A stretch of 64,000 bases of DNA from Paradesertivirga superstes. GTDB taxonomy: Bacteria; Bacteroidota; Bacteroidia; Sphingobacteriales; Sphingobacteriaceae. Positions 18,332 to 27,867 of this stretch are shown piece by piece. A program made the position numbers and the translations under genes. The DNA is taken from the NCBI RefSeq assembly GCF_037622515.1, contig NZ_JBBJCN010000004.1, positions 1 to 64,000 of the forward strand, in the 5' to 3' direction. The notes under the pieces were generated by a model. The model did not search any database. It was not told where the DNA came from and saw only the letters and a list, made by a program, of their open reading frames with translations. Numbering within the stretch: the stretch's first letter is position 1; every line of letters starts with the position of its first letter.

Positions 18332-18767
18332 TCAATTCTGCTTCTCATATACCATGTCAGTTCCGTTTAAAGTAACTCTTCCTTTATTAAACTTTAATAC
18401 AAATGCCATAATTTCCATGGCATCATTTGCCATAAACTTAATTACGACATCAGAGGTAAACTCAACTCTGTTATGATTCCCCATTTCTTTATCGATATTC
18501 TGAGACCACGTCCCTGTTATTTCGCGCTGGCTTGTTGAGTTCACAAAAGATATAATTGCAGATGAGTCAGACCTCAGTTCAAATTTGCTTATATTATTTG
18601 GTCTGGCTTCCTTCATTGATTCTCTGCTTAACCCCCACTTTCCTACAAGGTTTTCTTCGGTAGCATAGCCGGTTTCCGCCGCTTCTTTCTTGCCTTCTTG
18701 TGTACAAGAGTGTAAATGTTGCCCAACAAATTAGCAGTAATGAACAGAACTTAAGTTGATTTTCCAT
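18332..18767 (-). pseudogene. Frameshifted small lipoprotein (lipocalin-like)
   Basis: The ATG at 18767 starts a signal-peptide-like stretch (MENQLKFCSLLLICWATFTL) that runs out of frame at a CT-rich spot. The other frame resumes with the lipobox cysteine and mature part, SCTQEGKKEAAETGYATEENLVGKWGLSRES, and continues to the stop at 18332. The mature part (GKWGLSR ... GTWSQNIDKEMGN ... GRVTLNGTDMVYEK) reads like the small lipocalin-type lipoproteins common in Bacteroidota. Loss of two bases in a CTCTCT run would explain the break: FTL-SC is restored if CT is added. It may be a true pseudogene, phase variation or an assembly error. Confidence 0.6.
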
Positions 18768-19036
18768 TTTATTTTTGATTTATAATTCTAAGCTTGCCGC
18801 TAATGAGTGCTTTGCGTATAGCCGCGTAAATATCTAAATATTCAGTGGTTTGCCCAACCTCGTATTCGTTTCTATCAATTTTCTAGGACTATTTAATCGG
18901 GTGGACTTTAACTCTTTCAATGAAGGTTCTGGTACCGCGTGCTTACCCAGGCGTTTTCCGAAAAGCTGATGGAAAAATTAGTCGGAGTTATCGAAACTTT
19001 TTCAACGGAAAAGTTCAAAAAAATTGATCAAAAAAA

Positions 19037-19102
19037 GTGATGAAGATCATTTTTGGTATTGACCAGCCTCACACCCGACGGTTGGGTACCACAGTACTTT
19101 TG
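19037..19102 (+). promoter_or_regulatory. Crp/Fnr-like site and promoter upstream of ccoI
   Basis: GTGATGAAGATCAT (19037-19050) is a TGA-N6-TCA palindrome flanked by A and T runs. TACTTTTG (19095-19102) matches TAnnTTTG exactly and begins 51.5 bp from the palindrome centre, the same distance as at ccoNO. Inferred activator site at about -65 of ccoI-ccoS. The rest of 18768-19205 shows nothing else that I recognise. Confidence 0.65.
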
Positions 19103-19205
19103 ATACTAAACAAAAATCAGATGAGAACGGTCGCATACTGCTTAAGAGTTCGCAAATCCATCAGTTTAAAGTAACGATAGCTCAATAACAGGAAAGCAAA
19201 TAATT

Positions 19206-21593
19206 ATGGCTGCAAATACCGTAACCGAAATTCAATGTTATCACTGCGGAACTGAAACAACAAATTCTGCATATATATTCGACAATAAGCCATTCTGTTG
19301 TACAGGATGTCAGAGCGTTTACCAGGTTTTATCATCGAACAGCTTATGTGATTATTATCGGTATAATGATACACCCGGTCAGACACAAAAAATTCAGCAA
19401 CAACAATACTCCTATCTGGATGAGGAAAATATAGCCAATGATCTTATTGATTTTAAAAATGATACCATAACGGTTATTACATTTTATATACCTTCCATTC
19501 ATTGCAGTTCGTGCATCTGGCTGCTTGAGCATTTGCACAAGCTAAATACTGGTGTAATACATTCACGGATAGATTTTTTAAAGAAACAGGTTTCCATCAC
19601 CTTTAAACCTCTTGAAATTTCCCTGCGTAATCTTGTTGAACTATTGGTATCAATCGGCTACGAGCCATTGATAAGCCTGCAGGATGTTGTTAAAGAAAAA
19701 CAAGGTTCGGTCAATCGGCAGCTTATTCAACGAATTGCTGTGGCAGGTTTATGCATGGGGAACGTCATGCTTTTCAGCTTTCCTGAATATTTTGGCCTTT
19801 CGGAGTTTGAACAGCAATATAAAACGCTCTTCGGCTGGTTGAACCTGGCGTTTGCTGTTCCGGCAACGGTTTATTGCAGTCGCGATTTTTTTACCTCTGC
19901 CTGGTCAGGATTAAAAAACAAACTCATAAATCTTGATGCTCCGCTGGCCTTAATAATAGCAGTATTGTTTCTTAGAACTGTATTTGAAATTACAACTCAA
20001 ACTGGTGCAGGATTTTCAGATACCTTAACCGGCCTCATCTTTCTATTGCTGATGGGCAGATGGGTAAAACAGCGAACCTATTCTCATCTCTCTTTTGAAC
20101 GCGATTATCGGTCCTACTTTCCTGTAGCGGTAACTATTTTAAAAGATAAAAAAGAAAAGTCTGTAGCAATAGCCGAGCTTTCAATTGGCGACAGGGTTTT
20201 TATTCGTAACAATGAAATTCTTCCTGCTGATTCTATACTCATGCGGGGAGAAGGCTTTTTTGATTTCAGCTTTGTAACAGGCGAATCTGAACCAGTAAGA
20301 AAAGTACTTGGAGAAATTGTGTACGCCGGAGGCCAGCAGGTTGGCGAAGCAGTTGAACTCGAAATTATTAAACCGGTTTCGCAAAGTTACCTTACCAGTT
20401 TATGGAACAACGAAACGTTTACAAGCAGTAAAACCATCCAGAATTTTAATGACAATGTTGCAAAATACTTTAGTGTTGTAGTATTTATTATCGCCCTTTC
20501 GGCTGCCGGTTATTGGATTTATTATTCTGATACCAATAAAGCATGGGCTGCATTTACTGCGGTACTTATTGTAGCTTGTCCATGCGTGCTCTCGCTTAGT
20601 ACACCATTCACCCTTTCGGCGGTTCTCGCGCTTTTTGATAAAAACCGATTCTATTTAAAAAATACCGATGCGGTTGAACAACTGGCAAGGATAAATACCA
20701 TTGTGTTTGATAAAACGGGAACCATTACTTCCCCGGAAGCGGTCGATATTTCATTTTCCGGGAAGTTAACTGCTGAGGAACAAATACTTGCAGCCTCTAT
20801 TGCCCGAAATTCATCGCATCCGCTAAGCCGCGAAATTATTAAATGGATAAAGCCTGAGACATTTCAGCATGTATATAATTTTATAGAAACTCCGGGCAGG
20901 GGGATTGCCGGATATATAAAGGATCAATATATCCTTCTCGGGAGTCAATCATTTGTACCATCCGCTAAAAATCTGATTAGTGGTGCATCCAACGTGCATT
21001 TAGAAATCGATGGACAGTACAAGGGTTGCTTTCAAATCAACCATCAATGGCGCACTGGCTTAAAGGGTATTTTTATTGAGTTGTCTGAGCAATTTAATCT
21101 GCATTTGCTATCCGGCGATAATGAAAACGATAAAAGTAGTTTACAGAAGTTTTTTCCAAATGTAAATCAGATGTTTTTTAAGCAATCGCCGCAAGAAAAA
21201 CTTGAATATATTAAAAATCTGCAGGCTAAAGATAAGAAGGTAATGATGTGCGGTGATGGTTTAAATGATGCCGGTGCGTTAAAGCAAAGCGACTTTGGCA
21301 TCGCAGTTACGGATAATATTAACAATTTTAGTCCGGGTTGCGATGCCGTTCTGCAGGGCGATTCTTTGAAACAACTACCAAAGTTTATCGCTGTGGCGAA
21401 AGATGCAATGGAAACAATCAAGTTAAGCTTTTCAATAGCAAGCATGTATAACCTGGTAGGTGTCTATTTCGCCGTCCAGGGAACCCTGTCTCCGCTCACT
21501 GCTGCAGTATTGATGCCATTAAGTACCGTTACCATTCTGTTGTTCGCATCGTTTTGTACGAAATACCTCGCTCATAAAAATCGGTTAAACTGA
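19206..21593 (+). CDS. ccoI: CcoI-type copper-exporting P1B ATPase
   Basis: 795 residues. An N-terminal cysteine-rich metal-binding domain (CYHCG ... CCTGC) is followed by an HMA-like domain with HCSSC near residue 98, eight membrane helices, TGES near 359, the CPC transport motif (ACPCVLS near 458), DKTGT near 502 (phosphorylated Asp), the SHPLSR His-Pro motif and GDGLND near 683. P1B ATPases of the CcoI/FixI type move copper for cbb3 oxidase assembly. The position directly before ccoS and the oxidase genes supports CcoI over a general CopA. It has its own Fnr-like site and promoter. Confidence 0.94.
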   Translation: MAANTVTEIQCYHCGTETTNSAYIFDNKPFCCTGCQSVYQVLSSNSLCDYYRYNDTPGQTQKIQQQQYSYLDEENIANDLIDFKNDTITVITFYIPSIHCSSCIWLLEHLHKLNTGVIHSRIDFLKKQVSITFKPLEISLRNLVELLVSIGYEPLISLQDVVKEKQGSVNRQLIQRIAVAGLCMGNVMLFSFPEYFGLSEFEQQYKTLFGWLNLAFAVPATVYCSRDFFTSAWSGLKNKLINLDAPLALIIAVLFLRTVFEITTQTGAGFSDTLTGLIFLLLMGRWVKQRTYSHLSFERDYRSYFPVAVTILKDKKEKSVAIAELSIGDRVFIRNNEILPADSILMRGEGFFDFSFVTGESEPVRKVLGEIVYAGGQQVGEAVELEIIKPVSQSYLTSLWNNETFTSSKTIQNFNDNVAKYFSVVVFIIALSAAGYWIYYSDTNKAWAAFTAVLIVACPCVLSLSTPFTLSAVLALFDKNRFYLKNTDAVEQLARINTIVFDKTGTITSPEAVDISFSGKLTAEEQILAASIARNSSHPLSREIIKWIKPETFQHVYNFIETPGRGIAGYIKDQYILLGSQSFVPSAKNLISGASNVHLEIDGQYKGCFQINHQWRTGLKGIFIELSEQFNLHLLSGDNENDKSSLQKFFPNVNQMFFKQSPQEKLEYIKNLQAKDKKVMMCGDGLNDAGALKQSDFGIAVTDNINNFSPGCDAVLQGDSLKQLPKFIAVAKDAMETIKLSFSIASMYNLVGVYFAVQGTLSPLTAAVLMPLSTVTILLFASFCTKYLAHKNRLN

Positions 21594-21596
21594 CGT

Positions 21597-21749
21597 ATGA
21601 ATATCATATATTTTCTAATCGGTTGCAGCATCTTCATCGCGCTTATTTTTCTTATCGCATTTTTTTGGGCCATGCGAAACGGACAGAATGATGATATGCA
21701 GACTCCGGCTATGAGGATTCTGTTTGACGACGATAAGCCTGGAGAGTAG
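21597..21749 (+). CDS. ccoS: CcoS cbb3 oxidase maturation protein
   Basis: 50 residues, starting 3 bp after ccoI. One membrane helix (IIYFLIGCSIFIALIFLIAF) is followed by FWAMRNGQNDD and an acidic tail with FDDDKPGE. This is the length and layout of CcoS/FixS, needed for cofactor insertion into cbb3 oxidase. Confidence 0.9.
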   Translation: MNIIYFLIGCSIFIALIFLIAFFWAMRNGQNDDMQTPAMRILFDDDKPGE

Positions 21750-21874
21750 GGTTTATTGTGATAGATCAGGTGTAGCCTGCTTATTGTACGGAACCTGTTC
21801 ATCATTTTAACAAATCCAACACGCCCCTGCCCTTCTATTTTCGCTATAGAAATTGTTTTTCCTTTTCTAAAAAA

Positions 21875-21940
21875 GTGACGAAGATCAGTTTTTGCCGGAA
21901 TCTTCATCATCAAGCCGTTTTATCGCTCCTGATAACTTTA
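21875..21940 (+). promoter_or_regulatory. Crp/Fnr-like site and promoter upstream of ccoNO
   Basis: GTGACGAAGATCAG (21875-21888), TGA-N6-TCA, is flanked by A and T runs. TAACTTTA (21933-21940) is a one-mismatch TAnnTTTG box. Centre-to-box distance is 51.5 bp, identical to the ccoI promoter. Confidence 0.65.
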
Positions 21941-21964
21941 CACCTGTAAAATCCATTCAACTTT

Positions 21965-24079
21965 ATGCTTGAGAAATTTAGTTACGACAATAAAATTGTA
22001 AGAAACTTCGGTATAGCCACCGTGGTGTGGGGAATTATCGGGATGACGGTAGGACTGCTGATCGCATTTCAGCTATTTAAGCCCTCTCTAAACATGGGGA
22101 ATCAGTACACAACTTTTGGCAGAATACGTCCCTTGCACACTAATGCGGTAATCTTTGCATTCGTGGGTAACGGTATCTTTATGGGGGTGTATTATTCGCT
22201 GCAAAGGCTGCTTAAGGCTCGTATGTTTAGCGATATATTAAGTAAAATACACTTTTGGGGATGGCAGCTCATTATTGTTTCAGCCGTGATAACCCTGCCA
22301 CTTGGACTTACCACATCGCATGAATACGCCGAACTTGAATGGCCGATTGATATTGCCATCACTCTAATTTGGGTAGTATTTGGTATCAACATGTTTGGTA
22401 CAATTATCAAACGCCGCGAACATCACATGTATGTAGCGATTTGGTTCTATATAGCAACCTTTGTAACTGTTGCTGTTCTGCATATTGTTAACTCATTTCA
22501 ATTACCAATTTCAGCTTTTAAAAGTTATTACTTATACGCCGGAGTACAAGATGCGCTGGTACAATGGTGGTACGGGCACAATGCGGTCGCATTTTTCTTA
22601 ACTACGCCTTATTTAGGGATGATGTATTATTTTCTTCCTAAAATGGCAAACCGGCCGATCTATTCTTATAAGCTAAGTATCCTTCATTTTTGGTCACTCA
22701 TATTCATTTATATCTGGGCCGGGCCGCATCATTTACTCTATAGTTCCTTGCCCGGATGGGCTCAATCTTTAGGCATAGTTTTCTCAATCATGCTGATAGC
22801 GCCAAGCTGGGGAGGTATGATAAACGGATTACTTACGCTTCGCGGAGCATGGGATAAAGTGCGTGACGATGCTGTTCTGAAATTTATGGTGGTCGGTTTA
22901 ACCTCTTACGGAATGGCAACTTTCGAAGGGCCTATGCTTTCCTTTAAGCAGATTAATGCCGTCGCACACTTTACCGACTGGATTGTAGCTCACGTACACG
23001 TTGGTGCATTAGGCTGGAACGGATTTTTAACTTTCGCAATTCTGTACTGGTTAATTCCAAGAATTTATCAAACACAGCTTTACTCTAAAAAGCTGGCCGG
23101 TTTCCATTTCTGGATAGGCACGTTCGGGATATTGTTTTATGCGATACCAATGTATTGGGCCGGTTTTACACAGGGCCTAATGCTCAAAGAATTTACTCCC
23201 GAAGGCATGTTGAAGTACCCTGGTTTCCTTGAATCCACGCTTCAAATTATTCCAATGCATATGTTCAGAGGAATGGGTGGCGTTTTGTATCTCACCGGGG
23301 TATTGGTTATGACTTATAATCTGGTTAAAACTGTAAAACAAGGTACTCTTTTAGCTGACGAACCCGCCGAAGCAATGCCTTTAGCACCGGTTTTTATACC
23401 TCATGCAGGCGAAAAAACTTGGCACAGAGCACTTGAGCGCAAGCCAATGCGCTTTCTGGTACTGTCTCTTATTGTTATTCTGATTGGTGGAATGATAGAA
23501 ATGATGCCAACCTTCCTGGTAAGTTCTAACGTGCCAACAATTGCGAGTGTTAAACCTTATTCTCCGCTTGAACTTCAGGGGCGCGACATTTACATTCGCG
23601 AGGGTTGCGTTAACTGCCATTCTCAAATGGTGCGGCCATTCCGTTCTGAAACCGAACGTTATGGTGAATACAGTAAAGCCGGTGAATTTGTGTATGATCA
23701 CCCGTTCTTATGGGGCTCAAAACGTACCGGACCGGATCTGCATCGTGAAGGCGGTAAGTATTCTAATGCATGGCATTTTAATCACCTTATGGATCCGACC
23801 ACCATGTCGCCGGGCAGCATCATGCCTCCTTACTTATGGTTAATTGAGCAACAGCTGGATATCAGCACAACAGCTTCAAAAATTTCAGCAATGCGCAGTC
23901 TGGGTGTTCCATATGAAGATGATTTTGAGGAAACAGCGAATAAAAACCTTGAAAATCAGGCAGAGATGATTGCAAAAAATCTGGCGGCTGATAATATCAA
24001 AGTGAAAAGCGACAGAGAGATAATTGCCGTTATAGCTTACCTCCAACGATTAGGAACAGATATAAAAGCGGAAAAATAG
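21965..24079 (+). CDS. ccoNO: Fused CcoN-CcoO subunit of cbb3 cytochrome c oxidase
   Basis: 704 residues. Residues 1-~470 are the heme-copper core CcoN: RPLHTNAVIF (heme ligand), WYGHNAVAFF and GPHHLLYSS (CuB histidines), AHVHVGALGWNG (heme ligands). From ~500 a CcoO part begins with one anchor helix and a mono-heme c domain (EGCVNCHSQMVRPF near 545; MPPYLWL with the axial Met). The single fused chain is usual in Bacteroidota. It reduces oxygen at high affinity and pumps protons. Expression is probably induced at low oxygen through the upstream Fnr-like site. Confidence 0.96.
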   Translation: MLEKFSYDNKIVRNFGIATVVWGIIGMTVGLLIAFQLFKPSLNMGNQYTTFGRIRPLHTNAVIFAFVGNGIFMGVYYSLQRLLKARMFSDILSKIHFWGWQLIIVSAVITLPLGLTTSHEYAELEWPIDIAITLIWVVFGINMFGTIIKRREHHMYVAIWFYIATFVTVAVLHIVNSFQLPISAFKSYYLYAGVQDALVQWWYGHNAVAFFLTTPYLGMMYYFLPKMANRPIYSYKLSILHFWSLIFIYIWAGPHHLLYSSLPGWAQSLGIVFSIMLIAPSWGGMINGLLTLRGAWDKVRDDAVLKFMVVGLTSYGMATFEGPMLSFKQINAVAHFTDWIVAHVHVGALGWNGFLTFAILYWLIPRIYQTQLYSKKLAGFHFWIGTFGILFYAIPMYWAGFTQGLMLKEFTPEGMLKYPGFLESTLQIIPMHMFRGMGGVLYLTGVLVMTYNLVKTVKQGTLLADEPAEAMPLAPVFIPHAGEKTWHRALERKPMRFLVLSLIVILIGGMIEMMPTFLVSSNVPTIASVKPYSPLELQGRDIYIREGCVNCHSQMVRPFRSETERYGEYSKAGEFVYDHPFLWGSKRTGPDLHREGGKYSNAWHFNHLMDPTTMSPGSIMPPYLWLIEQQLDISTTASKISAMRSLGVPYEDDFEETANKNLENQAEMIAKNLAADNIKVKSDREIIAVIAYLQRLGTDIKAEK

Positions 24080-24173
24080 GTAAAGAAGGTTGTGGATACG
24101 GGGTATATGTATCACCTAACTTACAACATTCAACCCAAAACTCACAACATACGACCCTTAAAATACACCCCAA

Positions 24174-24350
24174 ATGTTTAAGCAATTTTTAAATACCGTA
24201 ACAGATAGCAATATCTATTTAATTACCTCACTCTGGATATTTCTGATCTTTTTTATCCTGGTAACAGTAATGCTGATTATAATGAATAAGGACCACATTC
24301 GCCACATGAGTGAACTGCCATTAAACGAAGACAAACAGGAGAATTTATGA
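24174..24350 (+). CDS. ccoQ: CcoQ-like small membrane protein
   Basis: 58 residues, one membrane helix (LWIFLIFFILVTVMLIIM) and a short charged tail. Its stop overlaps the ccoP start (ATGA), showing translational coupling. Position and form fit CcoQ, which stabilises the oxidase. Confidence 0.8.
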   Translation: MFKQFLNTVTDSNIYLITSLWIFLIFFILVTVMLIIMNKDHIRHMSELPLNEDKQENL

Positions 24351-25228
24351 AAAGATATTTAACCTGCATCACACTGTTATTTGCAGCGAATTCTCTGTTT
24401 GCAGAGGAAGCTGAAAAAGTTCAGGCAGCAGTCGGCTCGGGAGATCTTAAATGGGATATGCTTATTATAGCGTTTGTGGCTACTATATTGGTTTTACTAC
24501 TTGTGGCGGTAACTTTACTCAAAACCTTCAACAGTTTATCTAAAGAGTTTCTAAAGCCTACTCCACTTGTTAAGGAGGAAGTCAAACCTCTTGAGTACCT
24601 TGAATGGGCCCGGCTGCAAAAAGAAAAACCTGGAATTACTTCAAGAATACTTGGATTAAGGCCGATATCCGAAGAAAAAGATATCTTAATAGAGCATGAT
24701 TTTGATGGTATCACCGAATTAGACAATCCTACGCCAGCGTGGTTTATGTGGTTGTTTTATGCAACTATTGTTATTGCGGTAGGCTATATGTTACATTACC
24801 ATGTATTTGAATGGGGGCAGTTGCAAGATGAGGAATATGCTACAGAAATTCGGGAAGCGGAGGCTGAAAAAAAAGCTTATCTGGCTAAATCGGCTAATTT
24901 AATTGATGAGAATACGGTCAAAGAAAATAGCGATGCAGCAGTTATTTCTTCAGGACAGGCAATTTTCAATACCAATTGCGTGGCTTGCCATGGCGATAAA
25001 GGGCAAGGTGTTGTGGGGCCTAATTTAACCGATAATTACTGGCTTCATGGTGCAAAAATTAATGATGTCTTTAAAAGCATCAAATATGGTATCCCTGAAA
25101 AAGGCATGATTTCATGGGAGAAAACCCTGAGCCCTAAGCAGATTGCTGAGGTAGCGAACTTCATTAATTCATTGAAAGGCAGTAATCCACCGAATGCGAA
25201 AGCACCACAGGGAGAGAAAGAAGGATAG
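24347..25228 (+). CDS. ccoP: CcoP subunit with a single c-type heme
   Basis: 293 residues: signal-like first helix, a second helix at ~35-60, the CcoP N-terminal domain with ELDNPTPAWFMWLFYATI (~125-145), a charged linker, and one cytochrome c domain (CVACHGDKGQG near 215; a Met in KGMISW). Proteobacterial CcoP has two hemes; here only one CxxCH is present, although the length is similar, because the linker is long. It carries electrons from soluble donors to CcoNO. Confidence 0.94.
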   Translation: MKRYLTCITLLFAANSLFAEEAEKVQAAVGSGDLKWDMLIIAFVATILVLLLVAVTLLKTFNSLSKEFLKPTPLVKEEVKPLEYLEWARLQKEKPGITSRILGLRPISEEKDILIEHDFDGITELDNPTPAWFMWLFYATIVIAVGYMLHYHVFEWGQLQDEEYATEIREAEAEKKAYLAKSANLIDENTVKENSDAAVISSGQAIFNTNCVACHGDKGQGVVGPNLTDNYWLHGAKINDVFKSIKYGIPEKGMISWEKTLSPKQIAEVANFINSLKGSNPPNAKAPQGEKEG

Positions 25229-25363
25229 TCGATTTTTCTGAGGAAAGGATATAATAGTTGAAGTCCTCTTCTGAGATGGAGAAGTGAACTAAGTGCCTAT
25301 AAATAAGGAGAATGGACTTTCTGAACGGCTTCCTTGCATCAAACGAGATGAGAAACAGATAAG

Positions 25364-26734
25364 ATGGGAAATACAGCAAGTAAACACAATAAAGTGCGCG
25401 ATTGGATATACCCCAAACTCATTAAAGGGAAGCTATATAACTATCGTAACTGGTTAAGCTATGCCCTTTTAACTTTAATGTTTACAGGGCCATTCATAAA
25501 AATTAATGGCGAGCAACTGGTTCTTTTTAATATCCTGGAAAGGAAGTTTGTGTTTTTTGGAGTAGTTTTCTGGCCTCAGGACTTTCATATTTTCGTACTG
25601 GCCATGATCACTTTTATTGTGTTCATTATCCTCTTCACGGTGGTTTTCGGCAGGGTCTGGTGCGGATGGGCTTGTCCGCAAACCATTTTTATGGAGATGC
25701 TTTTTCGCAAAATTGAGTTTTGGATAGAAGGCGATGCCGTAAAGCAACGAAAACTGGATTCTTCTCCCTTAACGGTAGAAAAGTTTGTCAAAAAAGCCTC
25801 TAAGCATTCGCTGTTTTCCCTTATTTCATTTTTAATAGCCAACATCTTTCTGGCCTACATTATTGGTTTAGATGAGCTTGTAAAAATAATAAGTGAACCG
25901 GTTAAACTGCACATCTATGGTTTTATCGCAATTATATTGTTTACCATTACTTTTTACCTGGTATTTGCCCGTTTACGAGAAATTGTATGTACGGTTATTT
26001 GTCCTTACGGAAGATTACAGGGAGTTTTACTGGACAAACAGAGTTTAGTAGTCGCTTATGATTATGAACGCGGCGAACCTCGCGGAAAGCTAAATCGCGA
26101 TGCTCCGGTTAATAACGCTCCTGGCGATTGCATTGATTGCAATGTTTGTGTGCAGGTTTGCCCTACCGGGATCGATATTCGTGAAGGAACCCAGTTAGAG
26201 TGCATTAATTGTACACTTTGTATTGATGCCTGCGATATGGTGATGGAAAAAATTAACCGGCCAACCAGGTTAATTGGTTTTAAATCACAGGAGCAAATTA
26301 CAAGCAGACAAGCTTTTCGCTTCAGCAAACGGCTTTATGGTTATGCAGCCATTTTAGCAGTTTTAGTCTCTGTTCTAGCCATTCTATTGGTTAAGCGGAG
26401 CGATATTGAAACCGTAGTTCTTCGAGCCAGTGGAACGCTGTACCAGCAACGTACAGATGGAACAGTAAGCAATCTTTACAATGCCGAACTTATAAATAAA
26501 ACAGCTCATCCTATAAAGTTTAGGCTAATGCCCATAGATAAGGACACCAAAATCCAATTCATCCGAAAAGAAGATACCATTGGAAAAGGTAAAAGCATAA
26601 AACTTACCTTCTTTATCATCAGGCCGCAAAAAGAAATTTTGAAATACAAATCTGATATTGAATTAAAAGTACTTTCTGAAGGGAAACTGGTTGAAGAACT
26701 GAGTACCACATTTATAGCACCACCAAACTTATAA
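25364..26734 (+). CDS. ccoG: CcoG ferredoxin-like cbb3 assembly protein
   Basis: 456 residues with several membrane helices in the first half, a CGWACPQTIFMEMLFR motif, a CTVICPYG motif, and two [4Fe-4S] motifs (CIDCNVCVQVCPTGID and CINCTLCIDACDMV). The C-terminus is an Ig-like periplasmic domain. CcoG/RdxA is a cupric reductase that supports copper supply to the oxidase. It lies between ccoP and ccoH (2 bp before ccoH) in one operon. Confidence 0.94.
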   Translation: MGNTASKHNKVRDWIYPKLIKGKLYNYRNWLSYALLTLMFTGPFIKINGEQLVLFNILERKFVFFGVVFWPQDFHIFVLAMITFIVFIILFTVVFGRVWCGWACPQTIFMEMLFRKIEFWIEGDAVKQRKLDSSPLTVEKFVKKASKHSLFSLISFLIANIFLAYIIGLDELVKIISEPVKLHIYGFIAIILFTITFYLVFARLREIVCTVICPYGRLQGVLLDKQSLVVAYDYERGEPRGKLNRDAPVNNAPGDCIDCNVCVQVCPTGIDIREGTQLECINCTLCIDACDMVMEKINRPTRLIGFKSQEQITSRQAFRFSKRLYGYAAILAVLVSVLAILLVKRSDIETVVLRASGTLYQQRTDGTVSNLYNAELINKTAHPIKFRLMPIDKDTKIQFIRKEDTIGKGKSIKLTFFIIRPQKEILKYKSDIELKVLSEGKLVEELSTTFIAPPNL

Positions 26735-26736
26735 TT

Positions 26737-27162
26737 ATGAACTGGGGAACGAAATTGGTAATTGCATTAGCCTTGTTTATGGCCTTTATATTAACGTTAA
26801 GTGTTAAAATGATCTTCAGCAACGACGATGCTTTGATTGAAAAAGACTATTATGAACAGGGCTTAAACTACAATAAAAAATACGATGCCAGGCAACAGGC
26901 CGTTGCAGATTCTGTTGTGCCATCGGTGGACGTAAATGAAAATGGTCTTACTATAGTTTTTAGACATCCCGCTGAGTGTAAGCTTAATTTTAAACGTCTG
27001 TCTGACGCAAAGATGGATACCATTTTTGAGCGAAGTACGGATAAAGATTTTAGCGTCCGGGTTTTAAAAGGAGATTTGAGGCGCGGCCCATGGCTGCTTA
27101 CCCTCAATTATACGATTGATGAAAAAACGTATCTCTACGAGAGTGAAAAAATAATGCCATGA
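26737..27162 (+). CDS. ccoH: CcoH/FixH cbb3 assembly protein
   Basis: 141 residues: one N-terminal anchor helix, the KDYYEQGLNYNKKYDARQQA segment typical of FixH, then a periplasmic beta domain (RGPWLLTLNY). It helps oxidase assembly. The stop overlaps the start of the next gene by 4 bp. Confidence 0.9.
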   Translation: MNWGTKLVIALALFMAFILTLSVKMIFSNDDALIEKDYYEQGLNYNKKYDARQQAVADSVVPSVDVNENGLTIVFRHPAECKLNFKRLSDAKMDTIFERSTDKDFSVRVLKGDLRRGPWLLTLNYTIDEKTYLYESEKIMP

Positions 27163-27845
27163 GTTACGAAGCTTTAGCTTTTTTTACCGGTTTGTTTGGC
27201 AGTTTACATTGTGTTGCCATGTGCGGGCCACTCATTCTGGCTCTGCCATTTTCAAATCAATCTATCTGGACTTCAATTTTACATCGATTGCTTTATCAGG
27301 CCGGCCGGATACTAATGTATGGGTTTTTAGGATTATTAATTGGCTTAATTGGAACTGGTTTCAGCTTGCTTAAAATGCAGCAGACCTTATCCCTGATTAC
27401 CGGTATTTTGTTAATCACAGCAGGCATCAGTCATTTCATAAAAGGAAGAAAGCTTACAAACCGAATCTTTTCCTTGAAGTTACTGCCCGTTCTTACCTCA
27501 CTATTAGGCAGATATTTAAGTAAGCCTTACGGCGGATTTATAGCCGGCGCTTTAAACGGGATATTGCCTTGCGGAGTAACTTACATAGCATTGGCACAAG
27601 CCATAAATTTAACTACGCCAATTGAAGCAGGGCGTTTTATGTTGTTTTTCGGACTAGGTACTGTACCGCTCCTTTTTGCAACAGCATTGTCTCCCCTGTT
27701 TTTCAGGAAGTTGAAAGCGCCTGTATTGCTGATTCCAATATTATTTTTACTAGCAGGTTCCTTTTTAATGGCCAGAGGATTGAATTTAAGTATACCCTAT
27801 GTATCTCATAGTATAAACTTAAACGAACCGGAAAATTGCAAATAA
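27159..27845 (+). CDS. DsbD/TauE-like membrane protein of the cco operon
   Basis: 228 residues, six hydrophobic segments. It opens with FTGLFGSLHCVAMCGPLILALP, and mid-protein has GALNGILPCGVTYIAL, the paired cysteine and proline features of the sulfite-exporter/DsbD_2 family found after ccoH in many genomes. Probably a copper or thiol-related assembly factor for cbb3 oxidase. Last gene of the cco operon. Confidence 0.82.
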   Translation: MSYEALAFFTGLFGSLHCVAMCGPLILALPFSNQSIWTSILHRLLYQAGRILMYGFLGLLIGLIGTGFSLLKMQQTLSLITGILLITAGISHFIKGRKLTNRIFSLKLLPVLTSLLGRYLSKPYGGFIAGALNGILPCGVTYIALAQAINLTTPIEAGRFMLFFGLGTVPLLFATALSPLFFRKLKAPVLLIPILFLLAGSFLMARGLNLSIPYVSHSINLNEPENCK

Positions 27846-27867
27846 GCCCATTAAACCCGCTGGATTT

